Notes under the pieces: generated by a model
The model's database searches: none
What the model saw: the letters and a program-made list of their open reading frames with translations, nothing else
What the model was told of the DNA's origin: nothing
Assembly (NCBI GenBank): GCA_045533485.1
Contig: JAZSHX010000002.1
Span: forward strand, 1 to 64,000
Direction: 5' to 3'
Origin: Scatosoma sp045533485
GTDB taxonomy: Bacteria; Bacillota; Clostridia; Christensenellales; Borkfalkiaceae
DNA length: 64,000 bases
Position numbers and translations under genes: made by a program
Part shown: positions 24,528 through 32,415 of the stretch, one piece after another
Layout: every line of letters starts with the position of its first letter
Numbering within the stretch: the stretch's first letter is position 1

Positions 24528-25535
24528 ATGGATATCAACAGCAATTTGCGCCCTGAAAGTATGGCGCGCATCAATACCAAAGCATTAGCGGAACAATTCA
24601 TCGACGAACAGGTGGCGCTTGTACGCAAGCAAGTGGGCGACAAAAAGGTGCTTCTTGCCTTGTCGGGCGGTGTAGATTCGTCGGTAGTAGCGGCGCTTTT
24701 GATTAAAGCTATCGGCAAACAGCTGGTTTGCGTGCACGTAAACCACGGCTTAATGCGTAAAAACGAATCGGAAAACGTAGTGGAGCTTTTCCAAAACCAG
24801 TTGGACGCAAACTTGATTTACGTAGACGCAACCGACCGCTTTTTATCGCTTCTTGACGGCGTAAGCGATCCCGAAAGAAAGAGAAAAATTATCGGTAAAG
24901 AATTTATCGAAGTGTTCGCGGACGAAGCAAGAAAGCTGAAAGGCGTTGAATTTTTGGCGCAAGGCACGATTTATCCCGACATTTTGGAAAGTATCAAGCA
25001 AGCGGAAGGCAAAAAAGCGGTCAAATCCCACCACAACGTTGGCGGACTTCCCGAAGATTTGGCCTTTGCGCTGGTAGAACCCTTGAAGCTTTTGTATAAA
25101 GACGAAGTACGCGTAGTGGGCGAAGCGCTTGGTTTGCCGCACGCGATGGTATACCGTCAACCGTTCCCCGGACCCGGGTTGGGCGTAAGATGCTTGGGCG
25201 CAATCACGCGCGATAGATTGCACGCTTTGCGTGAAGCGGACGCCATTTTGCGTGAAGAATTTGACAACTGCGGACTTGCGGAAAAGGTATGGCAATATTT
25301 TATTGCTATCCCCGATATGAAGAGCGTAGGCGTAAAAGACGACAGCCGTTACGAAGGTTGGCCCGCAATTATCCGCGCGGTGAACACCGTCGATGCAATG
25401 ACGGCGACGATTGAAGAAATCCCGTATGCCGTGTTGCATAAGATTACAAATAGAATTGTCAACGAAGTGGACGGTATCAATCGCGTGTTGTACGATTTGA
25501 CACCCAAGCCCACGGGCACGATTGAGTGGGAATAA
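24528..25535 (+). CDS. guaA: GMP synthase, ATP-pyrophosphatase subunit only
   Basis: Amidates XMP to GMP. AGGAGA (24515-24520) points to the ATG at 24528, giving 335 residues; usual bacterial GuaA has about 510. The N-terminal class I glutaminase domain is absent. Present are the N-type PP-loop LLALSGGVDSSVVAAL (about 43-58), AQGTIYPDILES, KSHHNVGGLPEDL, the dimerisation motif PFPGPGLGVRCLG, and the C-terminal GTIEWE. The layout equals archaeal two-subunit enzymes. It must use free ammonia or a separate glutaminase elsewhere. The start is 14 bp after thrH and the stop 4 bp before the ASCH gene. Confidence 0.93.
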   Translation: MDINSNLRPESMARINTKALAEQFIDEQVALVRKQVGDKKVLLALSGGVDSSVVAALLIKAIGKQLVCVHVNHGLMRKNESENVVELFQNQLDANLIYVDATDRFLSLLDGVSDPERKRKIIGKEFIEVFADEARKLKGVEFLAQGTIYPDILESIKQAEGKKAVKSHHNVGGLPEDLAFALVEPLKLLYKDEVRVVGEALGLPHAMVYRQPFPGPGLGVRCLGAITRDRLHALREADAILREEFDNCGLAEKVWQYFIAIPDMKSVGVKDDSRYEGWPAIIRAVNTVDAMTATIEEIPYAVLHKITNRIVNEVDGINRVLYDLTPKPTGTIEWE

Positions 25536-25539
25536 TACA

Positions 25540-25881
25540 ATGCTACACAGTATGCGCTTGCACGCAAAACCGTTTGAAATGATAAAAAGCGGTAAAAAGA
25601 CCATTGAGCTTCGTTTGTATGATGAGAAACGCAGGGCTATACGTATAGGTGATGCGATCGAATTTACCAACACGCTGGATGGACAAACGTTGCGTTGCAA
25701 GGTTGTCAATACGCATGTATTTCCGTCGTTTCGGGAATTGTATCAAACGTTACCGCTTTTGAAATGCGGTTATACGCCTGACGATATAGAAACCGCTTGC
25801 TATACGGATATGCAAAGCTATTATACGGTAGAAGAGCAACGAAAATACGGCGTAGTCGGCATTGAGTTGAAGCTACTGTAA
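25540..25881 (+). CDS. ASCH-domain protein
   Basis: 113 residues from the ATG at 25540 (another ATG lies at 25552). MRLHAKPFEMIKSGKKTIELRLYDEKRRAIRIGDAIEFTN (abbreviated in meaning: G-K-K-T-I-E-L-R followed by I-G-D-x-I-x-F) is the ASCH beta-barrel core, related to PUA folds and thought to bind RNA or modified nucleotides. No exact substrate is known. It is 4 bp after guaA with only a weak ribosome site, so probably translated by coupling. A terminator follows. Confidence 0.8.
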   Translation: MLHSMRLHAKPFEMIKSGKKTIELRLYDEKRRAIRIGDAIEFTNTLDGQTLRCKVVNTHVFPSFRELYQTLPLLKCGYTPDDIETACYTDMQSYYTVEEQRKYGVVGIELKLL

Positions 25882-25901
25882 CGCTTATATATAATAATGT
25901 A

Positions 25902-25946
25902 TAAAACCGTTTTCTTTTCCTAGGTGAAAGGAAAGCGGTTTTTTTG
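25902..25946 (+). terminator. Terminator of the gua operon
   Basis: AAAACCG...TTTCCT and AGGAAAGCGGTTTT pair with a short loop around 25921-25927, followed by a run of seven T. Confidence 0.85.
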
Positions 25947-25989
25947 TGGAATTTGTTGAAAATTTTTTTCATTTTTTTTCAAAAAACAC

Positions 25990-26020
25990 TTGACAAACAA
26001 TACTATATGTTGTATAGTAT
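25990..26020 (+). promoter_or_regulatory. padR promoter with overlapping palindromic operator
   Basis: TTGACA (25990-25995), 17 nt, TATAGT (26013-26018). The perfect inverted repeat ATACTATA (26000-26007) / TATAGTAT (26013-26020), spacer TGTTG, covers the spacer and -10, as expected for autorepression by the PadR protein. Confidence 0.75.
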
Positions 26021-26040
26021 AATATGTAAGGGGGTATTCC

Positions 26041-26352
26041 ATGGAAATTCAAATGAAACGCGGTTTGCTGGACGTATGCGTTTTGGCGGCAATCAAAAAT
26101 GAAGAATCGTACGGATATAAAATTATCAAGGACGTAAAACCGTACGTGGATATCAGCGAATCTACGCTATATCCCATTTTGCGGCGATTGGAAGCGGCGG
26201 AGCTATTAACCGTGCGCTCCGCAGAACATAACGGTCGGTTGCGTAAATATTATAAAATCACGCGATTAGGGGAAAAACGTATTCAAGAATTTAAGGAAGA
26301 ATGGAAAGAGCTTTTGACCATTTATCAATTTGTGGTAAAGGAGAGTGAATGA
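26041..26352 (+). CDS. PadR-family transcriptional regulator
   Basis: 103 residues: winged helix with MKRGLLDVCVLAAIKNEESYGYKI and the recognition region ISESTLYPILRRLEAAELL, then RKYYKITRLGEKR and a short helical dimerisation tail. AAGGGGG lies 8-10 nt before the ATG. It overlaps the DUF1700 gene by 4 bp. In Firmicutes such PadR-DUF1700-DUF4097 sets are linked to envelope stress or antimicrobial response (known for the arrangement). A clear palindrome over its own promoter supports autoregulation. Confidence 0.92.
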   Translation: MEIQMKRGLLDVCVLAAIKNEESYGYKIIKDVKPYVDISESTLYPILRRLEAAELLTVRSAEHNGRLRKYYKITRLGEKRIQEFKEEWKELLTIYQFVVKESE

Positions 26353-26996
26353 TGGACAGATATGATTTTTTTGTGGAGCTAAATGAACGGCTTGCAGGTT
26401 TGCCCCAAGAAGATATAGACAAAACGTTGGATTTTTACGGGGAAATGATAGACGATCGCGTGGAAGAAGGGCTTACGGAGCAACAAGCGATTGAAGCTAT
26501 CGGTACGCCGAAGCAAATTGCGGAAAGTGTTTGGAAGGAAATGCCCTTTTTTAAGGTGGTTAAAGCCAGCTTGAAAAACACGTTGCAGGGAAAAAAGAAA
26601 GACAAGCAAGCAAAATCGCACAACACCGCCGCAACCGTTTTGCTGTGGGTGGGTTCGCCCATTTGGATAAGCCTATTGATTGCTTTGGTGGCGTCGGGGC
26701 TTGCTGCGACAATATCCGTTTACGCGTCCCTTTGGGCGGTCGTTATCTCCCTTTGGGCAGCATTTGTTTCGGTGGCGGCAGGCGCACTTGGCGGTGTGTT
26801 TAGTTGCGTAGTTTTGTTTGTGCAAGGCAATATAGGCGGCGCGCTGTTTCTATTAGGCGGTGCAATCGTGCTTGCAGGCGTGTCGGTAGTTTTCTATTAC
26901 GGCTGTCTTTATGCAAGTAAAGGTATGTGGCTGGTAAGCAAAAAATTATGGATTTGGACGAAAATGCTGTTTGTAGAAAAGGAGAAAATACAATGA
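26349..26996 (+). CDS. DUF1700 (HAAS-domain) membrane protein
   Basis: 215 residues. The first 85 form the HAAS helical domain (FFVELNERLAGLPQEDIDKTLDFY and GLTEQQAIEAIGTPKQIAESV), then four hydrophobic segments from about residue 95 to 205. Such proteins pair with PadR regulators and probably act as membrane partners. It overlaps padR and the DUF4097 gene by 4 bp each, so the three are translationally coupled. Confidence 0.88.
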   Translation: MMDRYDFFVELNERLAGLPQEDIDKTLDFYGEMIDDRVEEGLTEQQAIEAIGTPKQIAESVWKEMPFFKVVKASLKNTLQGKKKDKQAKSHNTAATVLLWVGSPIWISLLIALVASGLAATISVYASLWAVVISLWAAFVSVAAGALGGVFSCVVLFVQGNIGGALFLLGGAIVLAGVSVVFYYGCLYASKGMWLVSKKLWIWTKMLFVEKEKIQ

Positions 26997-28003
26997 GTAA
27001 AAAATTATTGATGGTATCGGCAATTTGTGTGGCTGTAGGTAGCGTGGCTGCTTTGTCCGGTTGCGCTATGATGAATTTTGATATGCGCAATTTGGATTCG
27101 CGTTCCGTGCAAACAAAGGAACATCAAATTCAAGAAGCGTTTACAAATATTGCGATTGATATCGAGTCGGCGGACGTGCGTTTTATCGCTACGCAGGATA
27201 ACACGGCAAAGGTAGTTTGTAAGGAACAACAAAGACAGGAAAAAACCGTTTCCGTGCAAGGAGATACGTTGACGGTTGCTATGCAGGATACGCGTAAATG
27301 GTACGATTATATTTTCAATTTCAAACGCACTTCGATAGAAGTGTATTTGCCTGCGAACGCTTGCGTGAACGTGATGCTCAAAGGGGATACGGGGGACGTG
27401 TATTTGCCCCAAACGTTGTCGTTTGGAACGGTCAATTTGGATGTTTCTACGGGTGATATCTACGTTTCGTCGGTTTCCGTGCAGTCGCTTTTTGTGGACG
27501 TGAGTACGGGCGACGTGGATATAAGAAACGTAACCGTTGGCGGTGCAATCAACGTAAACTGCAGCACGGGCGGCGTGGAAATGGAAAACGTAACGGCGCA
27601 AAGCTTGACGATGCAAACCAACACGGGCGATATGGATTTGGATAATATCACCGTAGCAGGGGCGATAGCCCTTAAGCGCACTACGGGCGACGCGGATTTG
27701 GAAAACGTACAATGCGGAGAGTTATCGCTTGTCAGCGATACGGGCAGCGTGGAAATGCAAAACGTCGTAGCAACGCAAAAAATGTACGTGGAAACGACGA
27801 CAGGCGACGTGGAATTTAGCAGTATTGACGCGCCTGAAATGGTTTTCAAAACGACGACGGGCGACGTGGAAGGCAGTTTGCAATCGGGCAAAATCTTCAC
27901 ATATGAAACGTCTACGGGCAAGGTGCGTTTGCCTACGCACGGCGACAACGGCACTTGTTATATAAAAACCAGCACGGGCGATATTAAAATTACCGTTCGA
28001 TAA
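26993..28003 (+). CDS. DUF4097-family lipoprotein with beta-repeat domain
   Basis: AGGAG (26980-26984) supports the ATG at 26993, giving 336 residues. The signal peptide ends in a lipobox-like AALSGC near residue 24. From about residue 130 there are around ten imperfect repeats carrying S/T-T-G-D/G/S-V or -I followed by a short beta strand (STGDIYV, STGDVDI, STGGVEM, NTGDMDL, TTGDADL, DTGSVEM, TTGDVEF and so on), which fit a right-handed beta-helix. Third gene of the PadR module; the predicted place is the outer face of the membrane. Confidence 0.85.
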   Translation: MSKKLLMVSAICVAVGSVAALSGCAMMNFDMRNLDSRSVQTKEHQIQEAFTNIAIDIESADVRFIATQDNTAKVVCKEQQRQEKTVSVQGDTLTVAMQDTRKWYDYIFNFKRTSIEVYLPANACVNVMLKGDTGDVYLPQTLSFGTVNLDVSTGDIYVSSVSVQSLFVDVSTGDVDIRNVTVGGAINVNCSTGGVEMENVTAQSLTMQTNTGDMDLDNITVAGAIALKRTTGDADLENVQCGELSLVSDTGSVEMQNVVATQKMYVETTTGDVEFSSIDAPEMVFKTTTGDVEGSLQSGKIFTYETSTGKVRLPTHGDNGTCYIKTSTGDIKITVR

Positions 28004-28022
28004 AACTTTATTTCGTAAAACT

Positions 28023-28054
28023 ACCGCCTAACGCGCACACGCGTTAGGCGGTTT
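28023..28054 (+). terminator. Terminator of the PadR module
   Basis: ACCGCCTAACGC (28023-28034) pairs with GCGTTAGGCGGT (28041-28052); only a weak T-run follows. Confidence 0.7.
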
Positions 28055-28058
28055 ACGT

Positions 28059-28070
28059 ATACTATAGTAT
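28059..28070. promoter_or_regulatory. ATACTATAGTAT palindrome, possible second PadR site
   Basis: A 12-bp perfect palindrome made of the same half-sites (ATACTA / TAGTAT) found in the padR operator but with closer spacing. It lies 39 bp before the cysteine-rich gene. No good -35 accompanies it. Confidence 0.35.
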
Positions 28071-28108
28071 GAGAGAAATCTCAAATACACAAAAGGTAAT
28101 GATACACT

Positions 28109-28573
28109 ATGTACAATGTATGTAATTCCAACGCATATTCGCGTTGCGGTTGTGGTTGTAACACGTGCGGTTGCGGTTTTTGGAACGGTTTATGGAACAC
28201 GAGGTCGCAAAGCATTTGCCGTGATTGCTGCGGCAATATCCGCGTCAATCAGTCAAGTTGCGGTAGCAATACGTGCGCGCAGACGGCAAGTACGTTTAAT
28301 ACGTGCGGTGTAACGCAAACGAATAGCGGTTGCACAAGATGTCAAAGCAACTTGTCGCAATTAAACGGCGATAGCTACTACGTGCGTTTGTATGCCCTGA
28401 ACAATACGGCAACGACGTCTACGACAAGCGGTTGCAGCGGCGCAGGATATAACGGTTGCGGTAACGGGTTTAGCGGTTGTAGCAGAAATTACGGCTGCGG
28501 CACTTGCTTCGGCTGTTGCAGAAACCGTTGTCCGTATACGTGGACGGTAGAAGACGCGACGGATGATACGTGA
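28109..28573 (+). CDS. Cysteine-, glycine- and asparagine-rich protein, unknown
   Basis: 154 residues with 22 cysteines (14%), 20 or more Gly and many Asn/Ser/Thr. Cysteines come as CGCGC, CC and CxxC groups in two blocks (about 5-80 and 110-142) around a central cysteine-free stretch SYYVRLYALNNTATTSTTSG. There is no signal peptide or hydrophobic helix. The repeat-like composition is similar to structural or coat-type proteins; metal binding is another possibility. Not recognised. A weak AAAGG lies 13 nt before the ATG. The gene stands alone between two hairpins. Confidence 0.65.
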   Translation: MYNVCNSNAYSRCGCGCNTCGCGFWNGLWNTRSQSICRDCCGNIRVNQSSCGSNTCAQTASTFNTCGVTQTNSGCTRCQSNLSQLNGDSYYVRLYALNNTATTSTTSGCSGAGYNGCGNGFSGCSRNYGCGTCFGCCRNRCPYTWTVEDATDDT

Positions 28574-28580
28574 GATAAAG

Positions 28581-28610
28581 GCGGCGGAGAAATCCGCCGC
28601 TTGTTTGTTT
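28581..28610 (+). terminator. Terminator of the Cys-rich gene
   Basis: GCGGCGGA (28581-28588), GAAA loop, TCCGCCGC (28593-28600), then TTGTTTGTTT. Confidence 0.85.
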
Positions 28611-28641
28611 GAAAAAGGGAAAAGTCGGGCATACTTACCGT

Positions 28642-29466
28642 ATGGAAAGTTTGAAAAAAGCGTATGCGTTTTTTAAAGATAAATACGATTTACTGTCAGT
28701 AAAAAAGTATACGACGGTGGCAGGCACGCTTGTGTTTTTCTTGATTATGTCCATCGTGCCTTTGACGTTTTGGCTGACGCTATTGCTTGGGAAAATGCCT
28801 ATTGACGTGGATAAAATTTTATCCTTGCCTATGTTTGAAAGCGTAAAGGACGTATTGTTTTACGTGCAAAAAGAAGCGCAGACGGCAACTACGGGCGCGT
28901 CGATTGTCCTGCTTGTTACAACGCTGTATTCGTCCACAACGCTCTTTTACCAAATGCGCAGAAGCGGAGAAATTATCTACGAATACAAGCGCCCGAAAAA
29001 GGGCTTGAAGCTACGCTTGGGGGCTTTGGTGCTGTTGCTGATTGTGATGGCGTTGGCGCTTGCGTACGCCGTAGCGCTGGCAATCGGTACGTTTTTATTT
29101 TCACGCCTTTTTTACGGGGCGTTGGAACGAATTGCCGAATACGCGTTGCTTTTCGTGCTGTCCTTTGGCTTGGTGCTTTTGTTAAACGTGTACATTTGTC
29201 CATACAAAATGCCAGCTAAGCGTTTTTTACGTGGTACAGCGTTTACCGTCGCGGCGTGGGTGCTGGCGTTGATAGGGTTTTCCGTGTATTTGCGCGTGGG
29301 CAACGTAAGCAAGCTGTACGGTGCGTTGAGTACGGTAATCGTGTTTTTTCTTTGGCTGTACGTGATGATGATATGCTTTATCATAGGCGTTATTCTCAAC
29401 AGTGAAAATATCGTGTCTCTAAGGAAAAAATCGAATAAAAAACGCAAAAGTGCGCAAACTGCGTAA
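28642..29466 (+). CDS. YihY/BrkB-type membrane protein
   Basis: 274 residues from the ATG at 28642; an in-frame TTG at 28609 would add 11 but lies inside the terminator T-run. About six membrane helices with family features: TVAGTLVFFLIMSIVPLTF near the start, ATTGASIVLLVTTLYSSTTLFYQMRRSGEIIYE (abbreviated), and LYGALSTVIVFFLWLYVMMICFIIGV (abbreviated) near the end. Early descriptions as RNase BN are no longer accepted; the function is unclear. No Shine-Dalgarno; TTGAAA (28609-28614), 16 nt, ATACTT (28631-28636) is a possible promoter, giving almost no leader. Confidence 0.82.
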   Translation: MESLKKAYAFFKDKYDLLSVKKYTTVAGTLVFFLIMSIVPLTFWLTLLLGKMPIDVDKILSLPMFESVKDVLFYVQKEAQTATTGASIVLLVTTLYSSTTLFYQMRRSGEIIYEYKRPKKGLKLRLGALVLLLIVMALALAYAVALAIGTFLFSRLFYGALERIAEYALLFVLSFGLVLLLNVYICPYKMPAKRFLRGTAFTVAAWVLALIGFSVYLRVGNVSKLYGALSTVIVFFLWLYVMMICFIIGVILNSENIVSLRKKSNKKRKSAQTA

Positions 29467-29467
29467 T

Positions 29468-29875
29468 ATGAAAAAAACGACGATAAAAAGTGCGCTTTGC
29501 GCAGGTATACTATCCCTTACTTTTTGCTTATGCTGTTGCGCAAACACATCTTTAAAAGATATAGCTAAGCCGTACACGGGCGAATATGAGTGCAAAAGTG
29601 CTACGCTTGGAGAAAAGGATATGCTCTCTTCTTTTGAGTATGTGGATTTGCAGTTGGACGGCGACGGCACGTATACGCTTCGTTACAAACCCAAGGTGGG
29701 CAAGGCAGGGGAAGAAAAAGGCGAATATACCTACGATGCGGACAAGCAAACGCTTTGCATCACGCACGGCGATAAGGGGGAAATCAAACGCGAAATTCCT
29801 TTTAAGGACGGAAAAATTTTTTTGTCAATCCCCATCGGCGGTAGACAGCTAAACGTGGAATTTGAGAAGAAATAA
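29468..29875 (+). CDS. Small predicted lipoprotein, unknown
   Basis: 135 residues from the ATG at 29468, one base after the BrkB stop codon. A short basic start (MKKTTIKSALCAG), hydrophobic core, and a run of cysteines (CLCCCA, about residues 18-23) act as an unusual lipobox. The mature domain is a small beta-rich unit (YTGEYECKSATLGEKDM, DLQLDGDGTYTLRYK, GEYTYDADKQTLCIT) like lipocalin-type folds found in Clostridia; no closer family recognised. Probably co-transcribed with the BrkB gene. Confidence 0.65.
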   Translation: MKKTTIKSALCAGILSLTFCLCCCANTSLKDIAKPYTGEYECKSATLGEKDMLSSFEYVDLQLDGDGTYTLRYKPKVGKAGEEKGEYTYDADKQTLCITHGDKGEIKREIPFKDGKIFLSIPIGGRQLNVEFEKK

Positions 29876-29900
29876 GGCGAAAACGGCATAAAAACAAGCA

Positions 29901-29927
29901 AAAACGGGCAAAAACCCGTTTTTTTTG
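29901..29927 (+). terminator. Terminator after the small lipoprotein gene
   Basis: AAAACGGG (29901-29908), short A-rich loop, CCCGTTTT (29915-29922), run of T to 29926. Confidence 0.9.
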
Positions 29928-29942
29928 CCGTTTGAAAAAATG

Positions 29943-29956
29943 TGAACAAATGTTCG
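29943..29956. promoter_or_regulatory. LexA (SOS) box upstream of the helicase gene
   Basis: TGAACAAATGTTCG: both GAAC...GTTC arms of the Firmicute SOS box (CGAAC-N4-GTTCG type), 13 of 14 positions. It ends 18 bp before the -35 of the helicase promoter. Confidence 0.7.
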
Positions 29957-29974
29957 TATACACATAAAAAACGC

Positions 29975-30003
29975 TTGCAATTTGGAAAAATTTGTGATAC
30001 AAT
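29975..30003 (+). promoter_or_regulatory. Promoter of the helicase gene
   Basis: TTGCAA (29975-29980), 17 nt, TACAAT (29998-30003) with an upstream TGA (extended -10). The -10 ends 10 nt before the ATG, so the leader would be about 4 nt. Confidence 0.75.
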
Positions 30004-30013
30004 AGGTTATGCT

Positions 30014-31270
30014 ATGAAAGATATCGTGCTTACTCCCGATCAAGAAAATGCGAAAAATTTGCTTGCCGAATGGTTTTTTAACACCGACGACAAGGCGTTC
30101 GTATTATCGGGATATGCAGGTACGGGTAAGACGTTTTTGATTGACTACGTTGTACGGGAAGTGCTAAAATTAAAGGTAGGCGAAGAAGCGGTGTTTGTTT
30201 CTCCTACGGGCAAGGCGGCGGCAAACCTTATCAAAAAGGGTACGTCGGCAGGCACGGTGCACAGCTTGATTTACGTGCGCGACGATGAAGAATTTGAAGT
30301 CAACGAAGATGGTGAAATCGTCAATATGCGCGAACTGCGGTTTGTGAAAAAGCCCAAGATAGACGAACGTATTCGATTGATTGTGGTGGACGAAGCTTCG
30401 ATGATCAATCAAACGGTGCTTGCGGATTTGTTGAGCTTTCAAACCAAATGCCTGTTTTGCGGCGACAGTGCGCAGCTTCCGCCCGTAAACGGCACTTGTC
30501 CTTTGTTGGAAAGCGCAAATTATACGATGACGCAAATCGTAAGGCAGGCGGCGGACAATCCTATCATTCAAGTGGCGACGATGGCGCGCGAAGGTAAGCG
30601 TATTCCGCTTGGCCGCTACGGCGACACCGTTTGCGTAGTGAGCAAAAACGCGTTGCGTGGGCAGGAGAGAAAACGCTTGTTTTTACGGGCGGATCAAATT
30701 ATATGCGGCAGAAACCAAACGCGCAACGCCATCAACCAAGAAATGCGCGGATATTTCGGTATTGACACAAAACAGCTTTTGCCAACGGACGGGGAAAAGG
30801 TCATTTGCACCTTGAACAACTGGGAGCAGGCGCTAGACGGCGAAGGGAAATTTTTTCTTGTCAACGGCGTTATCGGCAAAGCGGAAGGCGTTTTAGAGCA
30901 AATGGACGCGTTAGCGACTATGTATTTTCAAGCGGATTTTGCTACGGAAAGCGTTTGCGTGCCGTTTGATACGGGGATATTCCAAGACGGAGAATATAAG
31001 CATTTTTACGGTGACCGCGCCGTAACGCTTGCAGGCGGTACGGTGGTGCACGAAGGCAACTTTGCGCTTTTACACGCTATGCGCGCAGTAAAAGACGAGC
31101 CCATTTGCCGTTTTGAATTTGCCTATGCCATCACTTGCCATAAAGCGCAGGGTTCGGAATTTGATTTCGTAATCGTGTTCGACGAATCGTGGGCTTTTGG
31201 GGAAGAAAGAAACAGGTGGTTGTACACGGCAATCACGCGCGCAAAAGAAAAATTGTTGATTATAAGATAA
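30014..31270 (+). CDS. RecD/Dda-like SF1 DNA helicase
   Basis: The ATG at 30014 gives 418 residues; a longer in-frame start at 29942 would run over the promoter and is rejected. Helicase motifs in order: Q-like LTPDQENAK (6-14), Walker A SGYAGTGKTF (32-41), SPTGKAAANL (Ia), LIVVDEASM (Walker B, near 133), LFCGDSAQLPPV (III), FEFAYAITCHKAQGSEFDFVIV (V, abbreviated) and YTAITRAKEKL (VI). This is the SF1B RecD2/Dda class that unwinds DNA 5' to 3' at repair or stalled forks. A LexA box and leaderless-like start suggest SOS control. ttcA-like gene follows after 9 bp. Confidence 0.9.
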   Translation: MKDIVLTPDQENAKNLLAEWFFNTDDKAFVLSGYAGTGKTFLIDYVVREVLKLKVGEEAVFVSPTGKAAANLIKKGTSAGTVHSLIYVRDDEEFEVNEDGEIVNMRELRFVKKPKIDERIRLIVVDEASMINQTVLADLLSFQTKCLFCGDSAQLPPVNGTCPLLESANYTMTQIVRQAADNPIIQVATMAREGKRIPLGRYGDTVCVVSKNALRGQERKRLFLRADQIICGRNQTRNAINQEMRGYFGIDTKQLLPTDGEKVICTLNNWEQALDGEGKFFLVNGVIGKAEGVLEQMDALATMYFQADFATESVCVPFDTGIFQDGEYKHFYGDRAVTLAGGTVVHEGNFALLHAMRAVKDEPICRFEFAYAITCHKAQGSEFDFVIVFDESWAFGEERNRWLYTAITRAKEKLLIIR

Positions 31271-31279
31271 GGAAACATT

Positions 31280-32125
31280 ATGCCAAAGCAACTTGAAAAA
31301 TATCAGCAAATAGAGCGTTCGATTATCACGACGTACAGAAAAAGCATTTGGTCGCCTTTCGTGCTGGCAGTGAAAAAATACCAGCTTATTCAAGCAGGCG
31401 ATAAAATCGCCGTTTGTATTTCGGGCGGTAAGGACAGTATGCTGCTTGCCAAGCTTATGCAACAGCTGCAATCGCACAGCGACGTGCCGTTTGAGCTTGT
31501 ATTTTTGGTGATGGACCCTGGATATGCACCCAAAAACAGGGAAAAAATCGAAGAAAACGCCAAGCTGATGCACGTGCCGATTACCGTTTTTGAAAGCGAC
31601 GTTTTTGCGGCAAGCGAATCGGCGTGCGGAGATAACCCTTGCTATTTATGCGCAAGGATGCGCAGGGGGCATTTGTACGCCAAGGCAAAGGAGCTGGGTT
31701 GCAATAAAATTGCGTTGGGGCATCACAAGAGCGACGTAATCGAAACGACCGTGATGGGCATGCTGTACGGCGGACAGCTACAGGGGATGCTACCAAGAAT
31801 AGCAAGCGCAAATTTTGACGGCATGGAGCTTATCCGCCCTTTATATTGCGTGCTGGAAGAAGACATTTTGCGCTGGAAAGAGTATAACGGGCTGGATTTT
31901 ATCGCGTGCGCTTGTAAATTCACGCAAAAAACGGCAGGGGGCGATGAAGATACGTTTTCAGCGCGCCGCCGCGTCAAAGCGTTGATTGCCGAGCTGAAAA
32001 AAGAAAACGAAAACGTGGAAAACAACGTATTTCAAAGCATACACAACGTACAGCTGGATACGCTTGCGGAATATAAGCAAGACGGCGTAAAGCATTCGTT
32101 TTTAGAACGCTTTTGTGATGAGTAA
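31280..32125 (+). CDS. TtcA-family PP-loop tRNA thiolase
   Basis: 281 residues. The ATP-binding PP-loop is CISGGKDSMLLAKL (near 47-60), and a CxxC follows in NPCYLCARMRRGHLY near 120, with ALGHHKSDVIETTVMGML near 146. These match TtcA, which makes 2-thiocytidine in tRNA using an Fe-S cluster; the TilS/TtcA group includes other uncharacterised clostridial members, so the exact tRNA target is not certain. GATAAGGAAAC precedes the ATG. It lies upstream of sporulation genes yabP and yabQ. Confidence 0.85.
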   Translation: MPKQLEKYQQIERSIITTYRKSIWSPFVLAVKKYQLIQAGDKIAVCISGGKDSMLLAKLMQQLQSHSDVPFELVFLVMDPGYAPKNREKIEENAKLMHVPITVFESDVFAASESACGDNPCYLCARMRRGHLYAKAKELGCNKIALGHHKSDVIETTVMGMLYGGQLQGMLPRIASANFDGMELIRPLYCVLEEDILRWKEYNGLDFIACACKFTQKTAGGDEDTFSARRRVKALIAELKKENENVENNVFQSIHNVQLDTLAEYKQDGVKHSFLERFCDE

Positions 32126-32158
32126 CATATTTATAAAAGGTCGCGCATACGATAAGGT

Positions 32159-32413
32159 ATGCAAGAAACATCTCAACATTCTATTTGTATCGAACAAAGG
32201 AAAAATATCACGGTAAACGGTGTGGAAAGCGTATCGGCGTTTTCCGAAGTGAAAATTGTGCTCACGCTTTTGCGCGGTGAAAAACTGCAAGTGATAGGGT
32301 CGGGGCTAAAAATCGTGGGCTTTTCCAAAACCAACGGCACGTTTACGGCGGAAGGCACGGTAAGCGGCGTGTCCTACGGCGGAAAATCGTTCGCTTCGCG
32401 GTTGTTTAAGTGA
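32159..32413 (+). CDS. yabP: Sporulation protein YabP
   Basis: 84 residues of the YabP/YqfC beta-rich fold: HSICIEQRKNITVNGVESVSAFSE, LLRGEKLQVIGSGLKI and VSGVSYGG...SRLFK line up with the family. Needed in Bacillus for spore formation in the mother cell (known). The ribosome site ATAAGG lies very near the start, within a small hairpin GCATAC/GTATGC. The stop overlaps an alternative GTG of yabQ. The yabP-yabQ-divIC order is conserved in spore-formers. Confidence 0.85.
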   Translation: MQETSQHSICIEQRKNITVNGVESVSAFSEVKIVLTLLRGEKLQVIGSGLKIVGFSKTNGTFTAEGTVSGVSYGGKSFASRLFK

Positions 32414-32415
32414 CG

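Noticed and set aside
28609..28641. TTG start for the BrkB-type protein
   Set aside because: The TTG lies within the T-run of the preceding terminator with no ribosome site; ATG 28642 is preferred, though not certain.
29942..30013. Longer N-terminus of the helicase
   Set aside because: It would cover the LexA box and promoter; the motif order begins properly at ATG 30014.
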